DNA of 64,000 bases from assembly GCA_043101845.1 (NCBI GenBank), contig JBICHN010000011.1, positions 372,001 to 436,000 on the forward strand, in the 5' to 3' direction. Numbering within the stretch: position 1 is the stretch's first letter; every line of letters begins with the position of its first letter. Below the pieces are notes generated by a model. The model saw only the letters and a list, made by a program, of their open reading frames with translations, was not told where the DNA came from and did not search any database. A program made the position numbers and the translations under genes. Shown here piece by piece: positions 25,258 to 32,900 of this stretch. Origin of the DNA: JBICHN01 sp043101845 (GTDB lineage: Bacteria; Planctomycetota; Phycisphaerae; Phycisphaerales; UBA5793).

Positions 25258-26619
25258 ATGAAGAGCGATGAGACGAAGAAGAAGAGTTCGAACGCGACCT
25301 CGAAGGACACGACGAAGAAGCCCGACAGTCCGGTGAGCCGGCGCGATTTCGTGAAGGCGTCGATGGGCGCCGCGGCCGTGGCGCCCTTCGCCCTCGGCTC
25401 GCTCTCCGTCGCCCGGGCCGCGCATGTCGGCGGCGGCGATTCGATCAAGGTCGGTCTCGTCGGGTGCGGCGGACGCGGAACCGGCGCCGCGACGCAGGCG
25501 CTCAAGGCCGACCCCGGCGCGATCCTCGTCGCGATGGCCGACGCCTTTGAAGACCGGCTCGAGTCGAGCCTCAAGACGCTGCGCGGCAACTTCGGCGACA
25601 AGGTCCGCGTGAACGACGACACGAAGTTCGTCGGCTTCGACGCGTACCAGAAGCTCATCGACAGCGGCGTCGATGTCGTGCTTCTCGCCACGCCGCCCGC
25701 GTTCCGCCCCGCGCACCTCAAGGCCGCGATCCATGCGAACAAGCATGTCTTCTGCGAGAAGCCCATGGCCGTCGACGGCCCGGGCGTGCGCTCGGTCATC
25801 GAGAGCGCGGCCGAGGCGAAGCGGCGCAATCTCTCCCTCGTCTCCGGGTTCTGCTGGCGCTACAGCGAACCACAGCGCGCGACCTACGGGCGCATCCATG
25901 ACGGCGCCATCGGCGACATCCGCGCCATGTACACGACCTACAACACCGGCGGCTGGGTCGCGCCGCGCAAGCGCGAGGCCGGCTGGTCCGACATGGAAGC
26001 GCAGATGCGCTCGTGGCATTACTTCACCTGGCTCTCCGGCGACCACATCGTCGAACAGGCCTGCCATTCGATCGACTGGATCAACTGGGCCTTCCAGGGA
26101 CGCATGCCCGAGAAGTGTCACGCGTCCGGCGGCCGGCAGACCCGCGAAGATGTTCCCGAAACCGGCCATGTCTACGACCACTTCGCGGTGACCTACGAGT
26201 ACGAGGACGGCGCCCGCGCGTTCCACATGTGCCGCCACTTCCCGAATTCGCCCGGCGACAACACCGCGTACCTCATGGGGTCGAAGGGAACCTGCTATTC
26301 GAACCCGTGGTCGCCCTCGCAGATTCAGATCTCCGGCGAGAACGAGTGGTACTACGACGGCGAACGCAACGACATGTACCAGACCGAGCACGATGAGCTC
26401 TTCGCGTCGATCCGCGACGGCAAGCCGATGAACGACGGCGAATGGATGGCGAACAGCACGCTGCTTGCGATCATGGGCCGCATGGCCGCGTACACCGGCC
26501 AGGTCATCACCGCGGAGCAGGCGCTCAACTCGCAGGAGTCGCTCGTGCCGGCCACGCTCGCGTGGGGGCCGATGGAGACGCCGCAGGTCGCGAAGCCGGG
26601 CGAAACGAAGTTCTTCTGA
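25258..26619 (+). CDS. Tat-exported Gfo/Idh/MocA oxidoreductase
   Basis: A 453-residue protein. Lys/Ser-rich residues 1-27 precede the twin-arginine motif SRRDFVKASMGAAAVAPFALG. The mature part has VGLVGCGGRGTGAATQ, FCEKPMAVDGPG and the family segment SDMEAQMRSWHYFTWLSGDHIVEQACHSIDWINW. It is a close relative of the enzyme at 17855-19180, sharing the same long C-terminal architecture and the PGxT C-terminus. A GTG at 25246 would add four residues; the ATG has AAAGG at 11 bases. It probably oxidises a sugar hydroxyl in the periplasm with a bound nicotinamide cofactor. Confidence 0.93.
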   Translation: MKSDETKKKSSNATSKDTTKKPDSPVSRRDFVKASMGAAAVAPFALGSLSVARAAHVGGGDSIKVGLVGCGGRGTGAATQALKADPGAILVAMADAFEDRLESSLKTLRGNFGDKVRVNDDTKFVGFDAYQKLIDSGVDVVLLATPPAFRPAHLKAAIHANKHVFCEKPMAVDGPGVRSVIESAAEAKRRNLSLVSGFCWRYSEPQRATYGRIHDGAIGDIRAMYTTYNTGGWVAPRKREAGWSDMEAQMRSWHYFTWLSGDHIVEQACHSIDWINWAFQGRMPEKCHASGGRQTREDVPETGHVYDHFAVTYEYEDGARAFHMCRHFPNSPGDNTAYLMGSKGTCYSNPWSPSQIQISGENEWYYDGERNDMYQTEHDELFASIRDGKPMNDGEWMANSTLLAIMGRMAAYTGQVITAEQALNSQESLVPATLAWGPMETPQVAKPGETKFF

Positions 26620-26736
26620 TCGCGGAAAACGCATGACGCGTCGCGTCGCGCCGGCGCCGGCGTCGAGGCGTTCGAACGAGGTTCAACGGGCGGCGATCCG
26701 CGGAGGCGCGGGTCGCCGCTTTCGATTCAGAACACG

Positions 26737-27834
26737 ATGACATGCACACACACTCACGACGGGCGGGTGATGACGATGGCGCCACACGAAACGAATGACG
26801 ACGATGGAGTCACGGGCGGCGGCGGCGGGCGCGGCGCGACGATCGGGCGGCGCGACTTCCTCCGCGCCACGGCGGGCGTCGCCGCGGCTGGCGCCGGACT
26901 CGGCGCGTTCGCGATGTCGACGAAGGAGGCGCAGGCGATGACGGCTCGACGAACTGGAATGACGACGGAGGCGGTCGGCGCCACCGGAGGCGCGGGCGCC
27001 GCGCGGCCTGAGCGGTACATGAAGAAATCGCTCAAGCTCGGCATGATCAAGCTCGACGGCGCCTCGCTCGAGGAGAAGTTCCGCCTCGCGAAGGCGTGCG
27101 GCTTCGACGGCGTCGAGATGGACAGCCCGAACGGCTTCGAGACCGACGAGGTGCTCGCCGCGCGCGACGCCGCGGGGATCGTCATCCCCGGCGTCGTCGA
27201 CAGCGTGCACTGGGGGCAGCCGCTCTCCCATCCCGACCCGGCCGTGCGCGCCGCCGGCCTCGCCGGCCTCGAGACGGCGCTCCGCGACTGCCACGCGTAC
27301 GGCGGGACGACGGTCCTCCTCGTCCCCGCCGTGGTGAACCGCGAGGTGCGCTACGACGAGGCGTACGAGCGTTCGCAGGCCGAGGTGAAGAAGGCGCTGC
27401 CGCTCGCGGAAGAGCTCGGCGTGACGATCGCGTTCGAGAATGTGTGGAACCACTTCCTGCTCAGCCCGATGGAGGCGGCGCGGTATGTCGACGAGTTCGA
27501 GAGCGACCGCGTCGGGTGGTACTTCGATGTCGGGAACATCGTGAACTACGGCTGGCCGGCGCACTGGGTCCGCGTCCTCGGCGATCGGCTCGTGAAGCTC
27601 GACATCAAGGACTTCAGCCGCGGCAAGCGCGACGCGGAAGGACTGTGGAAGGGCTTCGGCGTCGAGATCGGCGACGGCGACGCGGACTGGCCCGAAGTCA
27701 TGGCCGCGCTCGACGAGATCGGCTACACGACCGACGCGCAGCACCCCGGCTGGGGCTCCGCCGAAGTCAGCGGCGGCGGCCGCGAACGGCTCACCGAAAT
27801 CGCGGAGCGGATGGGGATGGTGTACGGGGCGTAG
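26737..27834 (+). CDS. Tat-exported sugar phosphate isomerase/epimerase-like TIM barrel
   Basis: A 365-residue protein. The twin-arginine motif GRRDFLRATAGVAAAGAGLG sits at about residue 34; a start at 26770 would give a more usual spacing. A low-complexity Gly/Ala/Arg linker (70-90) leads to the barrel: LKLGMIKLDGASLEEKF, CGFDGVEMDSPNG, TIAFENVWNHFLLSP (Glu), GWYFDVGNIVNYG (Asp) and LDIKDFSRGKRD. These are ligand positions of the AP-endonuclease-2-like isomerases. It lies 117 bases after the oxidoreductase and ends in TAG. It probably acts on the keto-sugar product; inferred. Confidence 0.87.
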   Translation: MTCTHTHDGRVMTMAPHETNDDDGVTGGGGGRGATIGRRDFLRATAGVAAAGAGLGAFAMSTKEAQAMTARRTGMTTEAVGATGGAGAARPERYMKKSLKLGMIKLDGASLEEKFRLAKACGFDGVEMDSPNGFETDEVLAARDAAGIVIPGVVDSVHWGQPLSHPDPAVRAAGLAGLETALRDCHAYGGTTVLLVPAVVNREVRYDEAYERSQAEVKKALPLAEELGVTIAFENVWNHFLLSPMEAARYVDEFESDRVGWYFDVGNIVNYGWPAHWVRVLGDRLVKLDIKDFSRGKRDAEGLWKGFGVEIGDGDADWPEVMAALDEIGYTTDAQHPGWGSAEVSGGGRERLTEIAERMGMVYGA

Positions 27835-28354
27835 CTCGGTTTCTTGAGGCCTTCGCCTGAACCCCGTGTGTTTGCGAATCGGCCGCCTCCGCTTGCTCTT
27901 TCCGTGCGCGCAGTTGCGATCTGGACGGTCCAACTTGCGAGTTGATCGCTTCAGTTCGCGAAATGAACCATTCCGATGGCGAACTGAGCCCGTCCGGGCG
28001 CCATTGGGCGCCGCCGGCGCCCGGATAACTCGCTCAGTTTGCAAACGGACGCGTTCAATTCGCGAACGGACCGGGCGAAAGCGCAAACGGACGCGCTCCG
28101 ATCGCAAGTTCAGCCATCTGACGAACCCGTGGCCTCGGGAAACTCGCGATGGGCGTCGCGCGGCGCCTGATCGGCCGTCGTGGCCGCTGCGATCGAGTGG
28201 TTATTGCGATGTCTTATCTATGGGCCTTCGCTGCCCAGTAGATGGTGTTTGACCGACCTCGACATAGCCGTCATCCGCCGGTCATTCTAACTCAACTAGA
28301 CAAATGAGCAGCGTGATCGGGATGTCACACATCACGGTGCAATCCAGCAACCCA
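27835..28354. other. Intergenic region carrying the 21-bp array and the island boundary
   Basis: About 520 bases. The left two thirds are the tandem array described separately. From about 28200 the composition turns AT-richer, which continues through the next three genes. No open frame has a ribosome site; frames across the array read as Arg-rich seven-residue periods on both strands, as a 21-bp DNA period forces. Confidence 0.6.
27870..28162. repeat. Degenerate tandem array with 21-bp period
   Basis: A GCGA/GCAA core recurs at 27874, 27916, 27937, 27958, 27979, 28041, 28062, 28083, 28104 and 28146. Steps are 21 bp or a multiple of it, apart from a one-base slip near 28037. Units at 27895 and 28000 keep the phase with a damaged core. 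A typical unit is GTTTGCAAACGGACGCGTTCA (21 bp, at 28037), and neighbours at 28058 and 28079 resemble it over most of their length. About 14 units are countable. The outer units are diverged, so the ends are approximate. Confidence 0.75.
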
Positions 28355-29038
28355 CTATTTGATAACAAATGGATTGAAGTCCGTTTCTGTGTCAAAATAG
28401 TCTTCTTGCTCGACTCGCTTTAGAAAGCCGACTACAAGATATGTCACCGGCGTCATTGCAGCCTCTACGAGTGTTTTAATGACCCATCCGGTGATAATCG
28501 ATTCAACGATTAGCGAAGTTGGTAATACTCCCAGCAGCGCAATCGTGTAGAACAGTACCGTGTTTACAAACTGGCCTACGATGGTCGATCCGATGGTTCG
28601 GGTCCAAAGGTGACGGCCGTTCGTCCAAACTTTCATCTTCGCCATGACGAAGTTGTTCGAGATTTCGCCGGCAAAGACCGCAATCCATCCACCGAGTAGT
28701 ATCCGGGGCACGGTGCCAAGCACGCGTCGATATGCGTCATTAGCATCGAACCCGTCGGCCGGCGGCATGTAGACGGCCAGCTGATACAGTAGGCCTGCAA
28801 GAATCGAACAGCATAGTACCGTCCAAAGGGCACGTCGCGCTCTTGAGTATCCGTAGACTTCAGTTAGGACATCAGCAAAGATATAAGTGATAGGAAAGTA
28901 AAGAACAGTCACAGAGACAGGAAAACCGCCAAGGGTAGTAATTTTTCCAGCGGTTACATCGGATACAAGTTGAAGGGCTATGTATAAGCAAACGAGAAAC
29001 CAATAGAGCTTATATGACCGTCCGTCCTCATCCTGCAT
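28355..29038 (-). CDS. yhhQ: Queuosine precursor transporter (YhhQ/VUT family)
   Basis: A 227-residue membrane protein with six or so hydrophobic helices. Family features are visible: the VTAGKITTLGGFPVSVTVLYFPITYIFADVLTEVYGYSRAR segment pattern (about residues 28-70), GEISNNFVMAKMKVW, and the closing MTPVTYLVVGFLKR helix. The family takes up queuine or preQ precursors for tRNA queuosine. The gene overlaps the previous one by 11 bases with CGGAGAG upstream, so it is the third gene of the island operon. Base composition is clearly lower in G+C than the flanks. No class I preQ1 riboswitch pattern was seen upstream. Confidence 0.88.
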   Translation of the reverse strand: MQDEDGRSYKLYWFLVCLYIALQLVSDVTAGKITTLGGFPVSVTVLYFPITYIFADVLTEVYGYSRARRALWTVLCCSILAGLLYQLAVYMPPADGFDANDAYRRVLGTVPRILLGGWIAVFAGEISNNFVMAKMKVWTNGRHLWTRTIGSTIVGQFVNTVLFYTIALLGVLPTSLIVESIITGWVIKTLVEAAMTPVTYLVVGFLKRVEQEDYFDTETDFNPFVIK

Positions 29039-29744
29039 AATTCTGCTCTCCGGTACCGATCCGACCTATTACCTTCTCGTCAACCTCAGGTGCGACCATA
29101 AATTGTGGAGCTTCGACCCGCATCGGTTCGGGCGCATCTGAGAGTATTGCGTTCGCAAGTGAATAGGCGAGCCACCCTGGGAGCCGCGTGTACTCGTTGC
29201 AGATGCCCTCGTCGGACTCGTGCCCCCGAAAAGCAACGGTGGCAAGTCGGCCGTTCGATGTCTTGGTTTGATAAAATACATATGGCGTGTCCCGCCAAGA
29301 ATAAGTTAGCCGGGACATTCGCACAACATCGTGAGGAGATCTAGGCGAATCCGCTCTTTTCAGAATCACCTGAGCGATGGAAAGAAAGCTAAGCACCCAT
29401 CCGTGCAATTCGTCGGCCGCATGCTGTGCCGAGACAAGAAACTGGTACTCGACGCCACGCTCAATGTTGCGCTTAACCGCTTCGCGTAGTTCGTTCGTCG
29501 GATCTTCAAACCGATGTGCTGCAACAATTACTCGGATAAGACCGTGAATGCTTCCTTCAATCTGCGCAAGCTCTAATACCGTTATATCGTCCCACTCGCC
29601 TATCGGAAATGACGAACGCGAAGCGCCGACATCGATCGTGTCGACTAATGCCAGCTCGTCCTTCAACACAATGAATACATAATACCATGCAATAATCGCG
29701 CTGACTGCCAGAAGGGTTGTCAAAACTATTTCAATCGAACTCAA
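29028..29744 (-). CDS. Unrecognised membrane-anchored protein of the low-GC island
   Basis: A 238-residue protein. The TTG start overlaps the previous stop as TTGA, with GGAAGG eight bases upstream. One N-terminal transmembrane helix (about 6-27) anchors a soluble domain. That domain has a long helix containing LAQIEGSIHGLIRVIVAAH, then LREAVKRNIERGVEYQFLVSA, reminiscent of a PLD-like or Rossmann beta-alpha unit, then a basic patch and a YTRLPGWLAYSLANAIL helix. No HKD motif or other catalytic signature is visible. Topology suggests a cytoplasmic sensor or effector tethered to the membrane. The function is unknown. Confidence 0.75.
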   Translation of the reverse strand: MSSIEIVLTTLLAVSAIIAWYYVFIVLKDELALVDTIDVGASRSSFPIGEWDDITVLELAQIEGSIHGLIRVIVAAHRFEDPTNELREAVKRNIERGVEYQFLVSAQHAADELHGWVLSFLSIAQVILKRADSPRSPHDVVRMSRLTYSWRDTPYVFYQTKTSNGRLATVAFRGHESDEGICNEYTRLPGWLAYSLANAILSDAPEPMRVEAPQFMVAPEVDEKVIGRIGTGEQNYAG

Positions 29745-30139
29745 GCGCGCGCCTTCCAGCTAAAGGGTATAGCGATGGCGACTAGGAAGAGTTGCATCCC
29801 GAGGAAGGTGCCTGTATTGCTTACCTGTCCGAGTTGCCACAATACTACGAGGACGACGGCTACTAGAACTACGAAATAGAATGCGCCATGCGTCGCTGCG
29901 TGAACCTTTGGGTTAACCCGCGGGGGACGAGGGGAGTGTAAGGTGTACACCGTGGTTGCAAGAAGTGAAACGGCATAGAGGCTAAGTATTATGCCACGGA
30001 TCAAAGATGCAGGCTCCGGTGAAGAACTTGCGACTGCGATCACTAAGGCTCCTACGAGTAGATGAATCCAAGGAGCCAGCACGAGAAAGATGAGCCACTT
30101 GAGGGTAGGTGTTTGCTTTGGTTTGCGCGACTGCCCCAT
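29741..30139 (-). CDS. Unrecognised four-helix membrane protein of the low-GC island
   Basis: A 132-residue protein. Four hydrophobic segments (about 17-40, 48-66, 86-108 and 114-128) follow a Lys/Arg-rich N-terminus, which predicts a cytoplasmic start. The ATG at 30139 has GAGG eight bases upstream; the GTG at 30151 would add four residues. It is first in the island operon and overlaps the next gene by four bases. No family was recognised. With its neighbours it may form a membrane complex, which is inference from tight coupling only. Confidence 0.75.
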   Translation of the reverse strand: MGQSRKPKQTPTLKWLIFLVLAPWIHLLVGALVIAVASSSPEPASLIRGIILSLYAVSLLATTVYTLHSPRPPRVNPKVHAATHGAFYFVVLVAVVLVVLWQLGQVSNTGTFLGMQLFLVAIAIPFSWKARA

Positions 30140-30280
30140 AGGAGTCCTCACTCAAGATTCTCCGAAAGTGTCGTTGGGGGGATCTGAAGCGCAAGTCTAC
30201 TAGGCATTGATAGCGGCCTTCAATCGCAACCGGATACAAGCCGCTCGGAGGAAGTCTGGTAGAGAATAGTACATATCCGT

Positions 30281-30309
30281 GCTATACCATCGACCAGCGA
30301 GCGTGTCAA
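30281..30309 (-). promoter_or_regulatory. Sigma70-type promoter of the island operon
   Basis: On the minus strand, TTGACA (30309-30304) and TATAGC (30286-30281) are separated by exactly 17 bp. Transcription would start near 30274, giving a 5' leader of about 135 bases before the ATG at 30139. A perfect -35 box is rare in this G+C-rich window. Confidence 0.7.
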
Positions 30310-30414
30310 GAAGGCGGGTAACAGTGTAGTAAAATCGGCTACGCATATTGACCGTTGATGCCTTGGGAGACTGACCGGAATCCCCTGATGACCGAGAGAC
30401 GCGATGGCGAAACC

Positions 30415-30621
30415 CTATCGCCCATGACACTCCGGCGCGCACTTCGCGCAGCCGTCGACTTCGCGGAAGTACCGGCGGGCCGCGTTGACCGCGCTGACGC
30501 AGTTCGGGTGGTAGCCGAGGGACTGGCGGTGTTGGTGTTCGGGGGGGTTCGGGCAGCCGTCGCGGTGCACTTCGTGCTCGCCCGTCGGCTGCGCCTGCGT
30601 GTTCACGAAATACCGATGCAC
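30415..30621 (-). CDS. Small conserved Cys/His protein
   Basis: A 68-residue protein. The GTG start has GAAGGAG ten bases upstream. The pattern is a YFVNTQAQPTGEHEVH opening, a Cys, then GYHPNC, AVNAARRYFREVDGC and CAPEC-H. I recall small uncharacterised proteins with the same layout (N-x3-Q-x-GEHEVH, LG-x4-C-x2-A, DGC-x2-C-x-ECH) in Bacteroidetes and proteobacteria; a search would confirm this. Five cysteines and several histidines suggest a bound metal. Function unknown. It lies just upstream of the island promoter on the same strand, but has normal high G+C. Confidence 0.75.
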   Translation of the reverse strand: MHRYFVNTQAQPTGEHEVHRDGCPNPPEHQHRQSLGYHPNCVSAVNAARRYFREVDGCAKCAPECHGR

Positions 30622-30938
30622 AGTGGGGGGTCTCCTTCGCTCTTGCGCCGGCGCGATCGAGACGGTTCAAGGCAATTCAGGCAGGTGACCCCGCTCCAGC
30701 GTACCGACGCCCCGGACCCCGGTCAAAAAACTGGCCCGGCGGGAATCGAAGGCCGGGCGACGCGCCGTCACGCCGGTCACCTGCGAATTCCCCGGCGTCA
30801 GGCGTCGCGTCGCCGATGAATCGGGAGGTTTGGGCAATTTGGAGTAATTAGTCAGGGTTCTTACGGGCGCGCCGCTCTTTGTGAGGTAAGCTCGACTCGA
30901 ACGCGTGAGGGCGCGGTCGTAATCGGGGTGGTGGAGTT
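30622..30938. other. Intergenic region with one minus-strand terminator-like hairpin
   Basis: Inverted repeat GCCCGGC (30734-30740) and GCCGGGC (30752-30758) is followed on the minus strand by CAGTTTTTTGACC, which would work as a terminator for minus-strand transcripts from the right. Nothing else is recognisable. Confidence 0.5.
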
Positions 30939-31277
30939 GTGACGCCAGTTGTACCGGCGACGCCCGAGGCGCCGTGTCATCATCGATTCAACACAGTCGA
31001 TCTTCAATGGGTAACGGCGGACCCGAGGGCCCGGGATGAGGGTGCGTCGTGGGAGGGGCGCCCTGTTCCCAAACGGGTCGCGGAGGGGAATGTCATCGTC
31101 CGCTATCGCTGCGCGCGGTGTGGGCTCACGATGACGCGGGTGGTGTCGTTCAAGACGCCGCCGTCGTTCATTCAGCTCCGGTCCGACCGGACGCGGGTAT
31201 CCCAGGGGGAGGAGGGATCGCGGACGGTCGGAACGGGAACGGCGGCGGCGTCGACCCGCCCGAAGTCGCACGACTGA
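30939..31277 (+). CDS. Small hypothetical protein with zinc-ribbon-like half sites
   Basis: A possible 112-residue protein. It has a CHHRF motif near residue 13 and a YRCARCGLTMTR motif near residue 57, together a plausible Cys/His zinc site. A basic, Ser/Thr-rich tail follows. The GTG start is preceded by a GGTGGTGGAG stretch that can serve as ribosome site. No homologous family is recognised. Coding is supported by the paired metal motifs and by the absence of a better frame on the opposite strand, but it remains uncertain. Confidence 0.5.
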   Translation: MTPVVPATPEAPCHHRFNTVDLQWVTADPRARDEGASWEGRPVPKRVAEGNVIVRYRCARCGLTMTRVVSFKTPPSFIQLRSDRTRVSQGEEGSRTVGTGTAAASTRPKSHD

Positions 31278-31307
31278 GGGTGTCGCCCATTCGACGGCTC
31301 CGGGCGA

Positions 31308-32174
31308 TCAGAACAGATACCGCAACCCGACCCCGATCGAGTAATCGAGCTCCGGGCGGTGGTCGAGGTCGTCGTAGACCGGGAACTGGGCGGTGAGCTC
31401 GAAGACCCAGTCGCGCGCTTCGTACATGATCCCCGGCGCGAAGCGGAGTTCCCGGTCGCCGTTCGTTTCGTACGAGCCGTTGAGTTCGGCGACCGCGTAC
31501 CAGGCGCCGTGCGTGTCGGCGGCGTACTGCTCGGGTGAGAGCCGGTAGAGGTACGAGGTGTCGATGAGGAGCGTGTCCTCGAGGCCGTCGTGCACGCCGA
31601 CCGGCGCGCCGTCGCCTTCCGAGGTGTTGAACCAGTACCGTCCCGCGGCGTTGAGACCGTGGCGTCCCTGAATGCTCGTGAAGACGGCGCCGATCATCGG
31701 GTCCCACCCGTCGTTGCCGAACGGGTCCTGGCCGGTCGGAATGTCGAGGCCGGCGAGGACGCTCGCGCGCATCGTGTCGATCGGCCCGGTGTCGCGCTGC
31801 CAGAAGCGGTACTTCAACATGATGTGCGCATCACCGACATTGAAGTCGTCGCTCGACACGCCGGCGACGGGCGAGTCGACCTCGCGGTGGTAGAGCGGGA
31901 CCTGCCCCATGACGGTGAGGTCCTTCGTGACGCCGTACGCGAGTTGCGTGTTGAAGCGGAACTGTTCGATCTCGCGGCGGAGGCTCGACGGATCGTTCCC
32001 GAAGTTCATGTACTCCGCGGTCTGCCGGAAGAGAAAGGTTCCGGTCGACGGTTGCGCGGCGGAGGGGTTGTAGAACGACTGCTGCGCGTCGGACCGGTTC
32101 GCGAGCGCGACGGTCGCGAGGAGCGCGGCGAGGGTGGCGGTGGTCGTTTTCGTCTGCGTTCGTTGGCGGGGCAT
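31308..32174 (-). CDS. Outer-membrane beta-barrel (phenol MetA-pathway transporter-like)
   Basis: A 288-residue protein with a signal peptide (hydrophobic 12-25, ending SDAQQ) and alternating amphipathic strands to the end. It closes with a GVGLRYLF strand, the aromatic C-terminus of outer-membrane barrels. Segments LAYGVTKDLTVMGQVPLYHRE, AHIMLKYRFWQRD and AGLDIPTGQDPFG resemble PF13557-type transporters. These are often next to heavy-metal genes, as here (HMA lipoprotein 150 bases upstream). The ATG at 32174 has CGGAG nine bases upstream and is preferred over one nine codons earlier. Confidence 0.82.
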   Translation of the reverse strand: MPRQRTQTKTTTATLAALLATVALANRSDAQQSFYNPSAAQPSTGTFLFRQTAEYMNFGNDPSSLRREIEQFRFNTQLAYGVTKDLTVMGQVPLYHREVDSPVAGVSSDDFNVGDAHIMLKYRFWQRDTGPIDTMRASVLAGLDIPTGQDPFGNDGWDPMIGAVFTSIQGRHGLNAAGRYWFNTSEGDGAPVGVHDGLEDTLLIDTSYLYRLSPEQYAADTHGAWYAVAELNGSYETNGDRELRFAPGIMYEARDWVFELTAQFPVYDDLDHRPELDYSIGVGLRYLF

Positions 32175-32321
32175 GGGGGGCTCCGGTTCTTCTTCCTTCA
32201 AGCGGCTGACGCGCGCCTTCGGCGAGGAGCGCTCTCTGTTTACGGACGGTTCACCCCCTCCCGGCCTCCCCCTCGGAGGGGGAGGAGTGGGAGCGGGCCG
32301 CCCGGTTCGCGTTCGATCGTC

Positions 32322-32702
32322 TCACGGCTTGTCCGATCGGACGGGCTCGCCGATGAGCGTGAATCCGCTCTCTTCGATCGCCTCTTCGAGCGCCGCGTCG
32401 GAGGGTGGATTCGTCGGCGAGATGTCGATCGTGATGATGCCGCTATCGAGGTTCGTGTTCACGCCCTCGACGCCGGGAATCTTGAGGAGCTGCTTGTCGA
32501 CATTCGTCGCGCAGAGCGGGCAGCTCATGCCGTAGACGGTCATGAGCACCGTGTCGGAGCCGGCGTTCGCGCCGGTCGAGGCGGTCTCGGTCGACTCGGC
32601 GGGCGCATCGCCCTCCGGGGTCGAGCCGCACCCGGCGAGGCCGAGCGAAAGCGCGAGGATCGAAACGGCTGAGAGAGCAGTGATCGAAAGTGTGCGGAAC
32701 AT
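32322..32702 (-). CDS. Heavy-metal-associated (HMA) domain lipoprotein
   Basis: A 126-residue protein. A lipoprotein signal ends in LAGC25 and is followed by an acidic/Thr linker (26-52). The HMA fold has the metal loop GMSCPLC with Cys61 and Cys64, then VDKQLLKIPGVEGVNTNLDSGIITI, the ferredoxin-like beta-alpha-beta pattern. It should bind copper, mercury or zinc in the periplasm. A GGGGAG ribosome site is present. It is likely a periplasmic metal chaperone or sensor for the neighbouring barrel. Confidence 0.9.
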   Translation of the reverse strand: MFRTLSITALSAVSILALSLGLAGCGSTPEGDAPAESTETASTGANAGSDTVLMTVYGMSCPLCATNVDKQLLKIPGVEGVNTNLDSGIITIDISPTNPPSDAALEEAIEESGFTLIGEPVRSDKP

Positions 32703-32900
32703 TTGTGAACTCCCCGCCGCCGCGCGATGGTCAAGGCGCGGCGACGACTTCCTGATGGATTGAACGAATGAATATCGAACGGGGCGTCGAGGAAACTCGG
32801 CGTCGGCGCGCGGCGCGTTGGCGCGACCGACCGATCGCCCGCGGTCATGTCATCATGACCTGAATGCGGCGAGCGCGCGGAGTCTCCGGGGAGTTCGTCG

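Noticed and set aside
26683..28107. Minus-strand open frame with Arg-rich heptads running across the 21-bp array
   Set aside because: The heptad look is forced by the 21-bp DNA period; the rest is antisense to the TIM-barrel gene.
27870..28162. CRISPR array
   Set aside because: Units are contiguous 21-bp repeats without spacers, strongly diverged, and no cas gene is present.
30140..30280. preQ1 riboswitch upstream of the queuosine precursor transporter operon
   Set aside because: The 135-base leader lacks the short G+C hairpin and A-rich tail typical of class I preQ1 riboswitches; other classes cannot be excluded by eye.
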